The notes beneath the pieces were generated by a model that saw only the letters and a list, made by a program, of their open reading frames with translations, was not told where the DNA came from and searched no databases. Both the position numbers and the translations under genes were made by a program. Below are positions 14,301-24,893 of a stretch of 64,000 bases of DNA, one piece after another. Origin of the DNA: Lutjanus erythropterus (taxonomy: Eukaryota > Chordata > Actinopteri > Lutjaniformes > Lutjanidae); NCBI GenBank assembly GCA_020091685.1, contig CM034599.1:1617641-1681640 (forward strand), written 5' to 3'. How positions within the stretch are numbered: position 1 is the first letter of the stretch; every line of letters starts with the position of its first letter.

Positions 14301-15745
14301 GGAGCTACTTGGGAAAGGAAGGTGAAATTCAATTAGAGGACTGAAGAGAGGGGAGGTGTCACGGAGCGAGACACCTGAGCCCCCCTGTTCTAAATGACTA
14401 CAGAGTCCGCCAGGGGGAGGGGGTAACACAATTATTCTGACACGTTGTCCATCACAATGGTGTTGTTTGTCTAGTTACAAAGGTAGAGACCACCACTGGC
14501 CAACGTGGTTGACATTCTTGTTCTAGGATCACACTTTCATGCCAAAAAAAAAAATGCATGCAAGGTCCACTGTTCCCATTAACAGCCTGGTTCTGTAGTC
14601 AGGGCTGAAACTAATCAACTGACCTGTTGATTAGATTATTTTCTCATTTCATTACCTAGAAAATCTCAGAAAATGGTGAAAAAAACAGCAAATCCTCCCA
14701 TTTGAGAAGCTGGAACTGAAGAATGTGTCAGGTTTTGACCTTAAAGGGATAGTTTAGATTTTTTGAAGTGCGGGTGTATATGGTAAGTTAGAGTAGATGG
14801 ACGTCAATGTGCCCCTGGTGTGGAGAAGCTGCAGGAGTATCGACTGGTGTAGGAAGCTGAAACTGAGGATATATACAGTAAACACTGCTCTCTCCAAAGA
14901 CACCAGACCCCACTGACAAAAACAGTAATTTTTCCTCTCAGAAGACAGGAGTCGCTGGTCTACTGCTGCCTCAGTCTGTCAGTTTGTTTGTGTTATTGTG
15001 TGACTTCAGTGAATCTGAACTAACCTTTCAAAACACTCGAGTTGATTCAGAAATATGATGAAATAACAAGAATAAAGTTGAAACATCGAGAATAAAGCCA
15101 AAATGTCAAGACTATCCCGTTAAAACATGACTCGGACTCGTAATAAATGACTAAAATAGCTGTTGAATGACTGACTAATTGTTTCAGCTTTAGTTGGAAG
15201 CCCCTGTGAATCATAATATAAAATCTGAGTCATCCTCCTCCCACGTTTCCTACATCGTCTCTTTGGCATTTTAACAAAAAAATAAATAAATTGAACTACA
15301 TAATCAAATGCCAAGATGAGATTATTCTGAACTGTGTGTTTGTAAACGCACTTCCTCACGACAGGAAGCACATCTATACAGCAGCATAACCTCAGGACAA
15401 CATCAGCAGACCTGCCTAATCCCTCCTACCATCACAACAAAGGCCAGCGAACAATAAAGGGGAAGAGGGAGCAGCAAGAGCGAGCCAGTGAGCATGTGCA
15501 CAGGAGCGAGCCAGCGAGGGCCTGCAGCGGCAGGTTCTAGTGCCAGTTGCTATGGTGACCCCACTTGGGCCTAGTAAAGGTATTTCCTGGATCACATATG
15601 TCTGACAGGCCCTTAATCCCAGCAGGAAAAGGGGCCAGGGGGTAGGATCAACTTTCTCCTCAAAAACAAAACCAAAGGGGGGAAAGCAGAAGAGGCATTT
15701 AGTGACAGGCTGCAGCGATCCAACCTGGATACACAGCCTTTATCG

Positions 15746-15838
<93 letters not shown>

Positions 15839-18800
15839 GGGGGGGGGGTCCCGCAGGCCTGTATGTTTCTGTCCCTGCCCTCTAAATGGAGATGCCACTG
15901 ATAAGACTGTGTCAACGTCCCAGCTGTTAATCTAGCTGCAGACATCATAAAACACCCATAAAAGCTGTAAAATGTGCTTGTTGCTTTATTGTAGGCCACA
16001 GTCAGGACCATTTGTGCTTCTGTGACAACCTACTTCAACCTACAACACAATGTAGTCAAATCAACCCAGCTGATGTCGAAAATAAAACAGACAGAGCTGC
16101 TGTTTTTCTCATTTTGTCATTTTTACATCTTCACCTGTATGAGAATATTACTGTTTATAATGTGTCACTATTTAACTAATATTGGTTATGATGATAATGT
16201 TATGACTTTTTTTTATTTAGAAAGGTCTAACCGAGGACAGAGGTCACAATAAATCTTGTACTATATTCAATGCATCTGTTTCATGCTGTTGTTTTTTTTT
16301 GCATTGTCCCTGACAAATAAACAAAGCAATAAATGAAAATAAGTATTAAGCTAACAAATAGCAACAGTTATAAAAGAATATTAGGACCATGCATACAGAG
16401 AAAAAAACGAGGACGATTTTTTTTTTAATTTTGCATTTTGTAAATATAGTCGAAATGTCGAGAATAAAGCATAAATAATAAAATGAATAAAAGAATAAAT
16501 GTTGAAAAAAAGGCTAAAATGTTGAAGATAAAGCTGAAATGTTGAAAAATAAATCCAATATGTCGAGAATAAATTCAAAACAACAAGAATAAAGTCAAAC
16601 TTTTGATATTAGTTCCGGTCATTAAGAAAATAAATCAGGAGGAAGAGTTTTTGAAATATCGAAAAATAAAGCTGAAATGTTGAGAATTAAGTTGAAAAAA
16701 ATGAAGTTGATATGTTGAAAATAAAGGTGCAATGTCAGTTATAAGAGTCAGTTATAAAGCCAAAATGTCAGGAATGAAGAGAAATCTTGAAAAATAAAGA
16801 TGAAATACAGCAAATAAAGATGGAAAATAAAGCCATAAACAGTTGAGAACAAAGCTGAAATGTCAGGAACTGCATCAAAATGTCAAGAGTTAAGTTGGCA
16901 GGCAGAAAAAAACATTAGAGGAAAAAGATTTTTTGGTGCATTTTGATGATAAAGTTGAAGTCTTCCTCCTCTGATTTATTTTTATTTTTTTTAATGCAGC
17001 CTGGCCCTGACACTCTTCAGTAAACAGTAGTATCACTCACAGTAAACTTATTTTCAACTCTTCACACCAAGTTAGGTGCCAAGTTTCCAGCATTTCCTTT
17101 GAATCTGAGGATGTTTCATCTCAATTAATCCTCCTGCTGCTCTGATTGGATTAACGTGGATTAAGGGCCATATTTTCAGAAAGCAGCCCATCTGGAATGG
17201 CCTCTCATGTGTTCTTCCACCCATTTGGAAAAATTGATTGACGTAGTTTAAAATCAGCCTAATAACATAAGTCATGAAAGGAATTTTGTGGAGAAGAAGA
17301 AAGCATGAGAGGTTTTTTTTTTAACTAGGAGGGGGAAAAGCTCACTAGTCTGTAAATTCAAGACCAACTAAAAGGAAGAGTTGGCGCCAGTCTGTGGAAC
17401 CTTCTCTGGCTACGAGATAGGAAGCAATATGCCGCGTGAATGACTTCTGGGATTTCCTGCTCTCACTGGAGTGATGGTTGAATGCAGGAAAAAGTCAGGC
17501 TGGTTGAGGCTCTGTGGTGGCACAGAGAAAAAACTGGCCATGGCGAGTTTCCACTGCTGATTTGACCACGGCGGAGTGGAGGGGTGGCTGACGTGTAGAG
17601 GGGATTGATAAGAGACAAAAGGCAGGACTGGCAGGAAGCAGAAGAATGGGACAATGTCTGTTAGCAAGCCCCCAAAAAACTCACCAAGCGAGTGTCCCTC
17701 CTGAAAGCCCTCCAGTGGAGGACCTTTTCATTCCTAAATGAGCCGCTGACAATCAGCATGGATTAACACTTGGGAGCTACAAGGATTACTGTGCAGTGGA
17801 AAGTTGTTCCAGTGTCATTCAAATAAGTCCAGCTGCATTTAGCCTTACATTAATGGACAAACAGGACAACCAGGAGCTCTGACAGGAATCACACTTTATA
17901 TGTTAATTGAGTTCTGTTTCTAGTTTTGTTAATTTACTAGCGTCTGTGTGACTGCTTCCCGAAACAAACCTGCAGCAGTGCAGTTTGAAAAACATCATTA
18001 AAATGGTTAGCAGAGACATGTTGCTGCACAGACTTAAGCCGGGGCTTTCAAAGTCTGAGACTGTGGGCCTCCTCTCAAACAAAGCTTAGAAAAAAGGAGG
18101 CCTCCCTCTTGTTTACTTGCTTAGTTTTGCTCAGTTCCTGGATGTCTATGGGATCAGAATTATGTTATTTGAGCCCAGAGATACTGACCTGTTGAGCAAA
18201 GATAACCTAACATCGCACCTCTTCAACCATATCGCATAAATTTAGGCTCTTCTGTGTGATCTCCTTTTGATTACTAATGTTTTATGACCTCTGTTCTCTG
18301 AGTCTGCCCTGAAACAGTCTGGAGGCCCACCTACCAATCTGAAAACCTCTGGACTCAAACAACCCACGCTCTGCCATCCTTTCTCCTGCAGGTCATCAGA
18401 ATAACTGATAACATTTCATTGATTGTAATCTATAATTGCTGCTGAGTAAACAAACTTTCTGAATCTTTAAAAGGATGGTAGAAACTATAAATTCCATACT
18501 ATGTAAAGCATCAAACTGCACCAGAAAACTTCCTTCCAAGATTAAGACGGGAGGGAAGTTCTTTTCTCGACAGTAATGGCTGCCAGGTTGCCACTGGCAA
18601 CTATTTTCAGAAAATGACAACCAATTCCTGGCCTCTGGTTGCTCACTTCTTAATAAAAAAACAGCGACAGGAAATGTTCATCCCAAATTAAATTCATTTT
18701 TAATATAAGTTGCATTATAGCAACAGAAGTATTTAATGAAGAGGAATAATGAATGACTTATTTTTGAGTGATGTGTGAAGAACATAACAGCTGCACTCTT

Positions 18801-21800
18801 GGTATTTTGTATATCAGGTACTGAGGGTGGAAAAGTTGGCGTGCAGCGCTCTTTCTTTACTAATTTAGTTTTGACAACTTGTTCATGGCTAAACCTCCAT
18901 CCATCAACAGCCTTTACATCCTTCAAACTCACACAGTGCCAACACACACACATCATAATCATTAATATCCATCATGAAAAAAGCTGATAAACAAAATTCT
19001 TCCATGACAAATCTCTCAGCATCCCTGGTGAATTGTTTGCTTTATCCAAAGTATGTTGAAACTCTGACACAGGTTTCGTTATTTCACAACAACTTTTCAT
19101 CCCTCTAACTTCAGCAGGATATGTGTCATGTGATAATCTAATAGTTTTATTGTCATATAAAACTTGTATTCATGAAACACCAATTTAAATTCTACTTTGT
19201 GCATTGATGTTGAACCCCCCAAGAATTTAAATGTATTTGTTCCTCCTTTTATTCTCATGTTTCCCACTAAACTAAATAAAGCACAGAAGTTGATCTGTTT
19301 CACTGCTGAATACTTTGCACATGCATGCAGATAACACTGCAGCTCTTTCATGTAAATAACATAATCATGTTTTTTATAATATTTTCCAAAGCTTATTGTC
19401 AATTTTGTATTTATGCTTTTTGACTCACAGTACTTCCTTTATACCCTTTTTCAAATATGTTTTCTACTTAGTTTATTTATTTTATTTAAATAAGGTTTAT
19501 TTGGAGGTACAAGAAAAGAAATAATTGGCTTGTCATTTCTGCTCTATAGCCTTGATCATCTCACTAATTAATTAAATATAACTAGATATGGAATCATGAA
19601 AATATTGCTGCATATAACTTTAATTTTGCTTGATTTCTCCCAACTATAAAAGCTGTCTATTAGCCACATAATATATCTATAAATCATCTCCGTTCAGCCA
19701 ATCGATGTGCTGGTATCTGCAGCAACAAGTGTCATTGAATCTATGGAGTAAGATGCTTATTTCCTATGTACTCATAAGTATTTAAACACAGTAAGAGATG
19801 TCTAGGAAGGATAATTGTATATAAGACACAAAACACTGTAATGTAGACAATATCATATATTCTACAATGACTTCTATCATCAGCTTTTAATCAACTGTTT
19901 TTCCACACAAACATCATTATATACCCTGGTGAAATGAAGAAGATATGAAGAATAAATACCACCTGAGCCTAATCACAGTGTCACACCACACACACATCCT
20001 GAACAAACCCAGCAGAATATCCTTGAATGAAATTTAAATGAATGTGGTGTTCTCCTTGTTGTCAGTTCAGTTGTTTTTTCCGCTCTCAGAGCTCCTCCGG
20101 GCCCCCATCACTGTCTGAGGAGTCTTTCTCAGGACTGTGGCAGCTCCAGGTTTTATGAGCCCTCCACTGAAGGGTCAGTGGCTCGTCTACTGTGACTGAC
20201 AGCAGAGCATCGAGTCAAACAAATCCTCTGGGAGCAACATATAAAAATAACTTTACTGACATTTCACTGTCACAACCCAAAAAGTATACACACACTGAAA
20301 CGATCAGTGAACAAAAACACAGTCAGGTAACTGTGAAAGAAAAAAAAAATACTTCAGGGGTCAGTAATCATTTGAATGTGGCCCCTGAAGAAATTCGATT
20401 AAATGAATTTGTTAAGTGAATATTCTTTTCTTATGTGAACAACCAGCCACAAGACAAACACAGAAGCATGCATAAAACATGACCATTTCCATATAAAACA
20501 TTTTGTTTCCCAACCAAGACAAAAGGAATGCAACCAAATGCTTCTGCTGTGATTGTTTGTCGACAGCTGAAGCCATCCGTCACCCAGTGGGAGAGCGGCG
20601 GGGGGGAAAGTGAAGCATTCCCAAGCAAAAAGTCAGCAGGGGAGCAGGAGGAGAAGCACACAGGCGCATAGATAGTACCTGGCCATTTGGTGATTAAGAA
20701 CTGGGTGGAGTGTAAATGCATCAGACTTCACCCCCCCACCCCCACCCCCCACTCCCCTGACCCTGGTGGAAATTTATGGCTCACCTTAGAAGACAAACAT
20801 TCTCCTGAGAAACCCTATCCTTGAGGATAAAGGAGGGCTCAGAGTAGCATCTTCTCTCCTCTTTTCAAAAACCCAGGCTAATTTATAGTTTCCCTGGCAG
20901 TTAACTCCTCTCTCAGTGACAACAAATACCTTTTCATTACAAAGGAGGAGAGGAGCAGGGACTGCGAGGTAGCAGGGCTGCCCTTGGGCTACAGATGGGA
21001 GTCATTTACTCCTCCCTGTCCCACTGCTGGCTCAAACACAGCCGCACAGAGTTTATTTTAGGGCTTACAGCCCAAGAGAGACCCTCTTGCTTAATTACTC
21101 TAATTATAATGCCGAGCTTTATCATATTCTTTTGCTGCTCTCCACTTCCGACTGCAGAGTGTAAACATCCAAACCCATCTACCCACAAGTCCAGGCAGCT
21201 ATTACACCGCTGGACTGCATCCAAGAGACACATTTTTAAGGATTCGATTTCAGTGCCTCTTTCCCCCTTTCAGAACTTAACTTGTGTAACAGCCAGACCG
21301 GGATACATTCTTTATAGAAAGTCTTAAAGTTGTACCGTCCAGTTTAAGAACTAAATAAAATCATTAGACCAAGAGTTCAGTCAGTGTTTAAATATTTGGT
21401 TTAGTGAGTCAGGAAAAAGTTTTCCTGACCGTCAGAAACACAGTAGAGCTACAGTGTGTGAGGACACTGGGTGGAAAAGTTATGTGTCTGTTAGTTTGGA
21501 TGTTTGAACTGTTTCGAGAGTAAAAATGGAAGTGAGGTTCTGCTGAACACTTCAAGTGCAAATTCTGCTCATTCTTTGCAGCAATTAAGTTTTACTGTCC
21601 AGTCTGAGAGGAAAATACAATCATAAGACCAGAAGTTCAGCCAGTATTAAAGTATTCAGAGTATGAATTTGTTCAGTGAGTCAGGAAAAAGGTTTTTCTG
21701 AAACACAGTTGAATTACATCCAGAATTCCTGCACCGTTTCCAAAGTCAAGCACTTTTCAAGCATTTTTCAGGTGCCTTTTCAAACTTTTCTAGCACCTTA

Positions 21801-22842
21801 CAGCTGTAAGAAAACATGTTCCTATACAAAATGAGGTTTCACTCATTCATCACATTAAAGCTACTACAAAGGAACAAAGGATCGATTATAGATTAGTTGT
21901 TTGGTCCATAAAATGTCAGAAAACAGTGAAAAGAGTCAATCAGCCCAAAGTGGCGTCCTCAAATGTCCTGCTTTGTCCACAACCCAAAGATTTTCAGTTT
22001 ACTGTCATAGAGGACCAAAGAAACCAGAAAACCAGATCGTTTGGGCACTTTTTCTTAAAAAATGACTCTAAATGATCAAATTAGTTGGAACTTAATTTAA
22101 TAACCAATTAATTGTTGAACCTCTAGAACTTTCATACTGTGTTGATTTTGGAGTTTTGACCTTAACGTACTACTCACTGTAACTTTTGTCTGTGAAAATG
22201 TAAACACAGGCTTATTTCATCTGATCCTGAGGAGAATCTGAGCCAGTGGCAGCCATTCAGAGTAACAAAAAACAAGCCAGAAACTGCCAAATGGTCTCAT
22301 TAACTTATGTAAATCATACAGAGGCATCAGTAATACCAGTTAGAAACTCCTTATCAGATGTTATTGTGCGATAAACAACCAAAATTAGTGTGAAAGGCAA
22401 AAGCAGTTATGCTCTCTTCAACTTATTTTGGTTCTTTATCAAAAAAGAGCCATGAAAACTCAACCTTTAAGAACCGTGTACATCTGATGCCTTCAAACAA
22501 CATCAGACTGAGGCAAATGGGGGTGGTGGAGGAAACACTGACGCTACAAAGGACAGACTCCACCAGAGCCTGGAGTGTGTTAGTGTTACATTCCTATACC
22601 AAGAACAAAGCTTTGATTATCAAGACAGGAGTCAAGATAAGACAGACGTACTGAGTTCAAACAGTTACATGATATTTAATAATACTGAACACAGAACGAC
22701 GGGAAAAAAACGCTAATAAAGTGCACACAGCTTTAAGTTATCAAGCCGTCTTACCTTCATCTGTGCTGGCAAGCCGGCACTGCGTCCTTAAGACTTGGGC
22801 GAACAGAGCCAGAAACAGAAGTATACTTGGCCTCATCAGCAT
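1875..22842 (-). CDS. fgfr1: fgfr1, fibroblast growth factor receptor 1 (5' part, gene incomplete in window)
   Basis: Coding exons on the minus strand, in transcript order: 22842-22755, 13867-13625, 13225-13136, 10816-10644, 6780-6657, 5609-5419, then either 4514-4364 (IIIb) or 2019-1875 (IIIc). All junctions are GT-AG and in phase. The product starts with a signal peptide, then Ig D1 (C51-C97), an acid box (about 118-130), Ig D2 (C169-C221) with the heparin-binding [17 protein letters not shown], and Ig D3 (C268 to C332 in IIIc or C330 in IIIb). The family is a plasma-membrane receptor tyrosine kinase that binds FGF with heparan sulfate and signals to MAPK, PI3K and PLC-gamma. The IIIb exon with [16 protein letters not shown] and the SSSEEAKL acid-box segment point to FGFR1 rather than FGFR2-4. 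From remembered sequence it most resembles zebrafish fgfr1a, but a/b assignment is inference. Transmembrane and kinase exons are absent, presumably beyond position 1. Confidence 0.93.
2337..2393 (+). repeat. (CA)n microsatellite
   Basis: 57 bp of pure CA within the fgfr1 IIIb-IIIc intron, about 320 bp from the IIIc acceptor. Confidence 0.97.
2411..2540 (+). repeat. Dispersed repeat family A, left-end fragment
   Basis: Begins AAAGGGACAGTTCAGATTAT, then TTGAAGTGGGTGTGTATTAT and CGGCGTGTCCCCAGTTTGGA, matching the ends and core of the element at 61,449-62,096. It directly follows the CA microsatellite. Confidence 0.55.
3425..3720. repeat. Dispersed repeat family A, foldback core
   Basis: The left arm (CTTGTAGGAAACCAGAGTTA, then CTACCGCTGCCTC) is the inverse of the right arm (GGCAGTGGTAGACCAGCAAC, then TTGCAAGGTAAAATTAC), with TTTGTTTGTGTCATTGTG inverted as CACAATAATACAAATAAA. 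The foldback explains open frames on both strands here. The same core recurs at about 39.97-40.27 kb and in part at 14.93-15.02 kb. Confidence 0.5.
4364..4514 (-). CDS. fgfr1: fgfr1 alternative exon IIIb (second half of D3, epithelial-type)
   Basis: 151 nt, acceptor AG 4516-4515, donor GT 4363-4362, phase 0 to 1. It encodes [20 protein letters not shown], then [20 protein letters not shown] and [10 protein letters not shown]. The HSG(I/V)NSS start and [12 protein letters not shown] end are hallmarks of FGFR1-IIIb rather than FGFR2-IIIb. It is 5' of IIIc in transcript order, as expected. The sense strand after the donor runs into ACC repeats that would read as poly-His if the donor were ignored. 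Confidence 0.93.
5419..5609 (-). CDS. fgfr1: fgfr1 exon IIIa (D2-D3 linker and first half of D3)
   Basis: 191 nt, acceptor AG 5611-5610, donor GT 5418-5417 (CTCAAG|GTAGGA), phase 1 to 0. It encodes the linker [20 protein letters not shown] and then [20 protein letters not shown], ending LPYVRVLK. The first D3 cysteine is C268. This is the constitutive half of D3, upstream of the alternative IIIb and IIIc exons. The linker contains the Ser-Pro pair equivalent to the site mutated in human FGFR craniosynostosis. Confidence 0.95.
6657..6780 (-). CDS. fgfr1: fgfr1 exon encoding second half of Ig domain D2
   Basis: 124 nt, acceptor AG 6782-6781, donor GT 6656-6655 (GTCG|GTAAGT), phase 0 to 1. Translation is [20 protein letters not shown], then [21 protein letters not shown]. 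It supplies the second D2 cysteine (C221) and the NHT glycosylation site, and is among the most conserved FGFR segments. No single long open frame covers it, so it is easily missed by ORF scanning. Confidence 0.93.
8282..8335 (+). repeat. (AC)n microsatellite
   Basis: 54 bp of AC in the fgfr1 intron between the two D2 exons. Confidence 0.97.
10644..10816 (-). CDS. fgfr1: fgfr1 exon encoding first half of Ig domain D2
   Basis: 173 nt, acceptor AG 10818-10817, donor GT 10643-10642, phase 1 to 0. It encodes [20 protein letters not shown] and onward to [16 protein letters not shown]. It carries the heparin-binding basic segment and the first D2 cysteine (C169). Reading through the donor as if coding adds only non-family sequence. 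Confidence 0.94.
10975..11530. repeat. Dispersed element in fgfr1 intron (CAGGGACGTTATTTTACCCC type)
   Basis: A GC-richer block with TTTGTAACCTGGGAACATCC, AAAGTACAGGAACTCTGGGG and, inverted on the right, AAAGTTCTTCCTGGGACTG. It resembles a common fish DNA element, and short open frames across it are not genes. Ends not fixed. Confidence 0.4.
13136..13225 (-). CDS. fgfr1: fgfr1 acid-box exon
   Basis: 90 nt, phase 1 to phase 1, flanked by acceptor AG 13227-13226 and donor GT 13135-13134. It encodes [20 protein letters not shown] plus a short linker. The acidic run is the FGFR acid box, which in this family cooperates with D1 in autoinhibition by competing with heparan sulfate for D2. The S-S-S-E-E-A-K-L end is typical of FGFR1. 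Confidence 0.92.
13625..13867 (-). CDS. fgfr1: fgfr1 exon encoding Ig domain D1
   Basis: 243 nt between acceptor AG at 13869-13868 and donor GT at 13624-13623. It encodes [20 protein letters not shown] and onward to DSGLYAC and FFNVT, with the Ig cysteines at residues 51 and 97, the W of NWTKD, and N-glycosylation sequons in NWT, NHS and NVT. D1 is the autoinhibitory loop in this family. The exon is phase 1 to phase 1, so skipping it keeps the frame and would give a two-Ig-loop receptor, as known for mammalian FGFR1-beta. Confidence 0.92.
14190..14345. promoter_or_regulatory. Candidate conserved non-coding element upstream of D1 exon
   Basis: A mixed GC/AT block (CCGGCAAACCGCCGGCCCAA, CAAATTAGTTAAGGCCCCAT, AAATTCAATTAGAGG) with an internal CCGGC..GCCGG palindrome, within an AT-rich intron. 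Confidence 0.22.
14741..15025 (+). repeat. Dispersed repeat family A copy
   Basis: Starts TTAAAGGGATAGTTTAGATT, then TTTTGAAGTGCGGGTGTATA, with TGTGGAGAAGCTGCAGGAGT, and continues into the CTGGTCTACTGCTGCCTC core. It sits beside a family B fragment (14,605-14,735). Confidence 0.55.
15749..15847 (+). repeat. (TG)n microsatellite, 88 bp, followed by a G run
   Basis: Uninterrupted TG from 15,749 to 15,836, then C and ten G. The longest dinucleotide array here; the open frames through it are artefacts. Confidence 0.97.
16430..16900 (+). repeat. Degenerate tandem array, unit near AATAAAGTTGAAATGTCGAG
   Basis: About twenty-base units recur with variation: GAATAAAGCATAAATAATAA, GATAAAGCTGAAATGTTGA, AAATAAATCCAATATGTCGA, GAATAAAGTCAAACTTTTG. 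The array begins after a T-rich run and fades near 16,900. A few units also occur at 15,060-15,110. Confidence 0.6.
17090..17245. promoter_or_regulatory. Candidate conserved non-coding element
   Basis: A repeat-free block containing CATCTCAATTAATCC, TGATTGGATTAACGTGGATT and CATCTGGAATGGCC, including two GGATTA cores. Inference from composition alone. Confidence 0.22.
20995..21260. promoter_or_regulatory. Candidate conserved non-coding element (homeodomain sites)
   Basis: A repeat-free block with CTTAATTACTCTAATTATAA at 21,090-21,109, two TAATTA cores in tandem, and flanking GC-balanced sequence. Conservation is guessed from texture only. Confidence 0.25.
21725..21850. repeat. Dispersed repeat (CAAGCACTTTTCAAG / AGCACCTTACAGCTG)
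   Basis: CCAAAGTCAAGCACTTTTCA then TTTTCTAGCACCTTACAGCT. Related stretches at about 42,680-42,780 and 46,475-46,560 share TTCAAGCACCTTACAGCTG-like text and ATACAAAATGA-like followers. Confidence 0.45.
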
Positions 22843-22930
22843 CCTGCTGAGGGAGCTACAACTGTTGGCTTTTCTGCGACTGGAACTCCATTCAGACCTT
22901 TGGGGCATCAGCAGCAGGTCATTCACAGTG
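22755..22930 (-). CDS. fgfr1: fgfr1 first coding exon (signal peptide)
   Basis: The exon is bounded by acceptor AG at 22932-22931 and donor GT at 22754-22753 (GAAG|GTAAGA). I place the start at the ATG whose A is 22842, because it has A at -3 and opens a typical signal peptide, [20 protein letters not shown], followed by QCRLASTDE. It ends in phase 1. A second ATG lies two codons further in. The same frame stays open back to an ATG at 22926, so a 28-residue N-terminal extension is formally possible, but its context (T at -3) is weak and it would bury the signal peptide. Confidence 0.85.
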
Positions 22931-23151
22931 CTGCGCTAAAGACACACAAACAAAATAAAATATTAATATTAAAAGAACAAATGGATGCAGGACCACGTGA
23001 ACAAAGTCTCAATACCTTCAACAGTCTTAAGAAAGTTTGTAACAAAGACAGAAACTGAAGTGCCGGTGGAAAATAAAATATGAAAATGAAGCCAGGCCAA
23101 ATAAAATCTTCTGTAGCTCTTCAAGACTGAGACAGACCATTAGGGTTGTAA

Positions 23152-23455
23152 CTAGGGCTGCAAAATTAATCTGAATGTTATTAAAATCGCAACATGGCCA
23201 AGTGCAATATCTAACTTGCAGATTGCAATGTTTTGATAAAGGAAAAATGTAGTGCTGCAGGACGACCTGGCCTACAAGTCCTGTTCTCCAGATGTAAGAA
23301 AGCATGTTTGTTAGGTACGAATCTCAACACATCTTCATGATTTTAATATGTTTTTTCAGTGAAAAAGAAAATTGTGATGCAAAAATAATCATTCTCACTA
23401 ATTGTGAATCTTATCTGAATCACAATATCTGTCGAAATAATGGCAATGGCCCTAG
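23152..23455. repeat. Dispersed element beginning GGGCTGCAAAATTAAT
   Basis: AGGGCTGCAAAATTAATCTG then AATCGCAACATGGCC resembles a very common fish DNA-transposon end (GGGCTGCACGATTAAT type). The right side TGTCGAAATAATGGCAATG and CACTAATTGTGAATC may be the partner end. No protein. Confidence 0.4.
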
Positions 23456-24893
23456 TTATATGATTCAGTGATAAATGATCCAGTACTGTCAAAGCAAAGT
23501 GAAAACATTGATCCATATCAACATTCAAACAGTGCTACTGCCAGACTGATAAGAGGAAACAACTAAAAAAATAACAATTACGAGATATGAATATTTTACA
23601 ATCAAACACTCAGGAAACACGACAAACCTGTCTGGACATCTCACCTGGCAGTCTGTTAACTTGTTTCTCTCACTAAGCCGCTTTGTTTCCTTAATGTTTG
23701 AATAAAAAACCCTGCATTCAATATCAGGAGACACAATGACTTAAACTGTATAATTTATACAAGTAAAACTGTTAAGAGTTGAGGAAAAGTCCACCAGCTG
23801 CTGAGTTCATTAATGCAACGTAAGGCCAGAGATATACTTGCTATTAACCACACGTTTGCACATGAATCATGGCCGCCTCATGTATCCTGTATCAGTTTGG
23901 AGCTGAAGTTGTGCACATCCTCAGAAATTAACATTATGCACATGCAATGCAAACACACGGTTAAACAGCAAGTAGATCTCCAGCCTAAAACACCGTAGGA
24001 TTAAGCTACTAATGATGACCAGCAAAACAACAAATATTTGGTCTCTGAAGCTTGTCACTTATTATTGAGCTGAATTTTCTACTTTAGTTAAATGTTCTTG
24101 TTAAGCCATGTTTTATGTGTGTTAGTGGAGCCACAGGGGCAGCAGCTTCTTTTGTAATTGACTTATACTGAATCAAAATCATATGAAAATTTGTGCTGAG
24201 ACTTCTGATTTACTCCCATACAAACCAGAAGAATAAACGATTTCACATATGATGATCTATACTTTTGTTGACAGGGAAATTCCTCTCTGGTCAAAGAAGA
24301 AGAGAATATTCTGTGTTTACAAGGTTGAAGGTAGAAACTTCAGCATTTAGTTCGGCTTGTACAAAAACATAGATAAGAAAGTGCAGAGCACCAGGCACGC
24401 TCTGCTAACTCCAACAAACAAACAGCTTTGCTCACTTCTCAGGAATTAAATGTTTTGTTTTCCAAACTTCAAAGTAACTATTGAAGTCTGAACTCGAACC
24501 GCTCACAAGACGAAGCATCAACTTTTTGTTTTTTTACTGTTAAACCGCTGTGGAGGTTGAAGGATGTGCAGTTAGTAGCCTCCAAAACCAGCCAGTGTGC
24601 AGTGGGTGACCCTCACATGAACATCTGCTCGCATCATCACCTCTGCAGCATCTGGCCACAGAGATTAACACTCGCCTCAAACCCCGATAACCCCCCTCTA
24701 GGAATTTGTTTAAACACCAGAAAAACTACAGCCTGTTACGTGACACCCCTGTAGAGCAACAGACCGCCAGGCCATCATTTCCACGCTGCGAGATCTATCA
24801 CCTAACAGTTGGTTTAGGTCCCTAAGACCAAAATGACGCCCCGGCAACCATTTGTTCCCATGAGCTGTTAAGAAGGGGCAAAAAAGATTGTTT

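Larger units (their letters stand above)
13868..22754. other. fgfr1 intron between signal-peptide and D1 exons
   Basis: 8.9 kb without a supported exon. It holds the longest TG microsatellite of the window (15,749-15,836), a degenerate tandem array (16,430-16,900), dispersed repeats near 14.6-15.1 kb and 21.7-22.4 kb, a long AT-rich run (18.4-20.1 kb), and three stretches with conserved-element character (14,190-14,340; 17,090-17,245; 20,995-21,260). Confidence 0.6.

Noticed and set aside
15702..15935. Open frames of Val-Cys or His-Thr through microsatellites (also at 2,218, 8,150, 29,824, 51,287, 59,471)
   Set aside because: Products of CA/TG repeats without stops; no family features.
16430..16900. 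CRISPR-like array
   Set aside because: Units are degenerate and contiguous without unique spacers, in a vertebrate intron.
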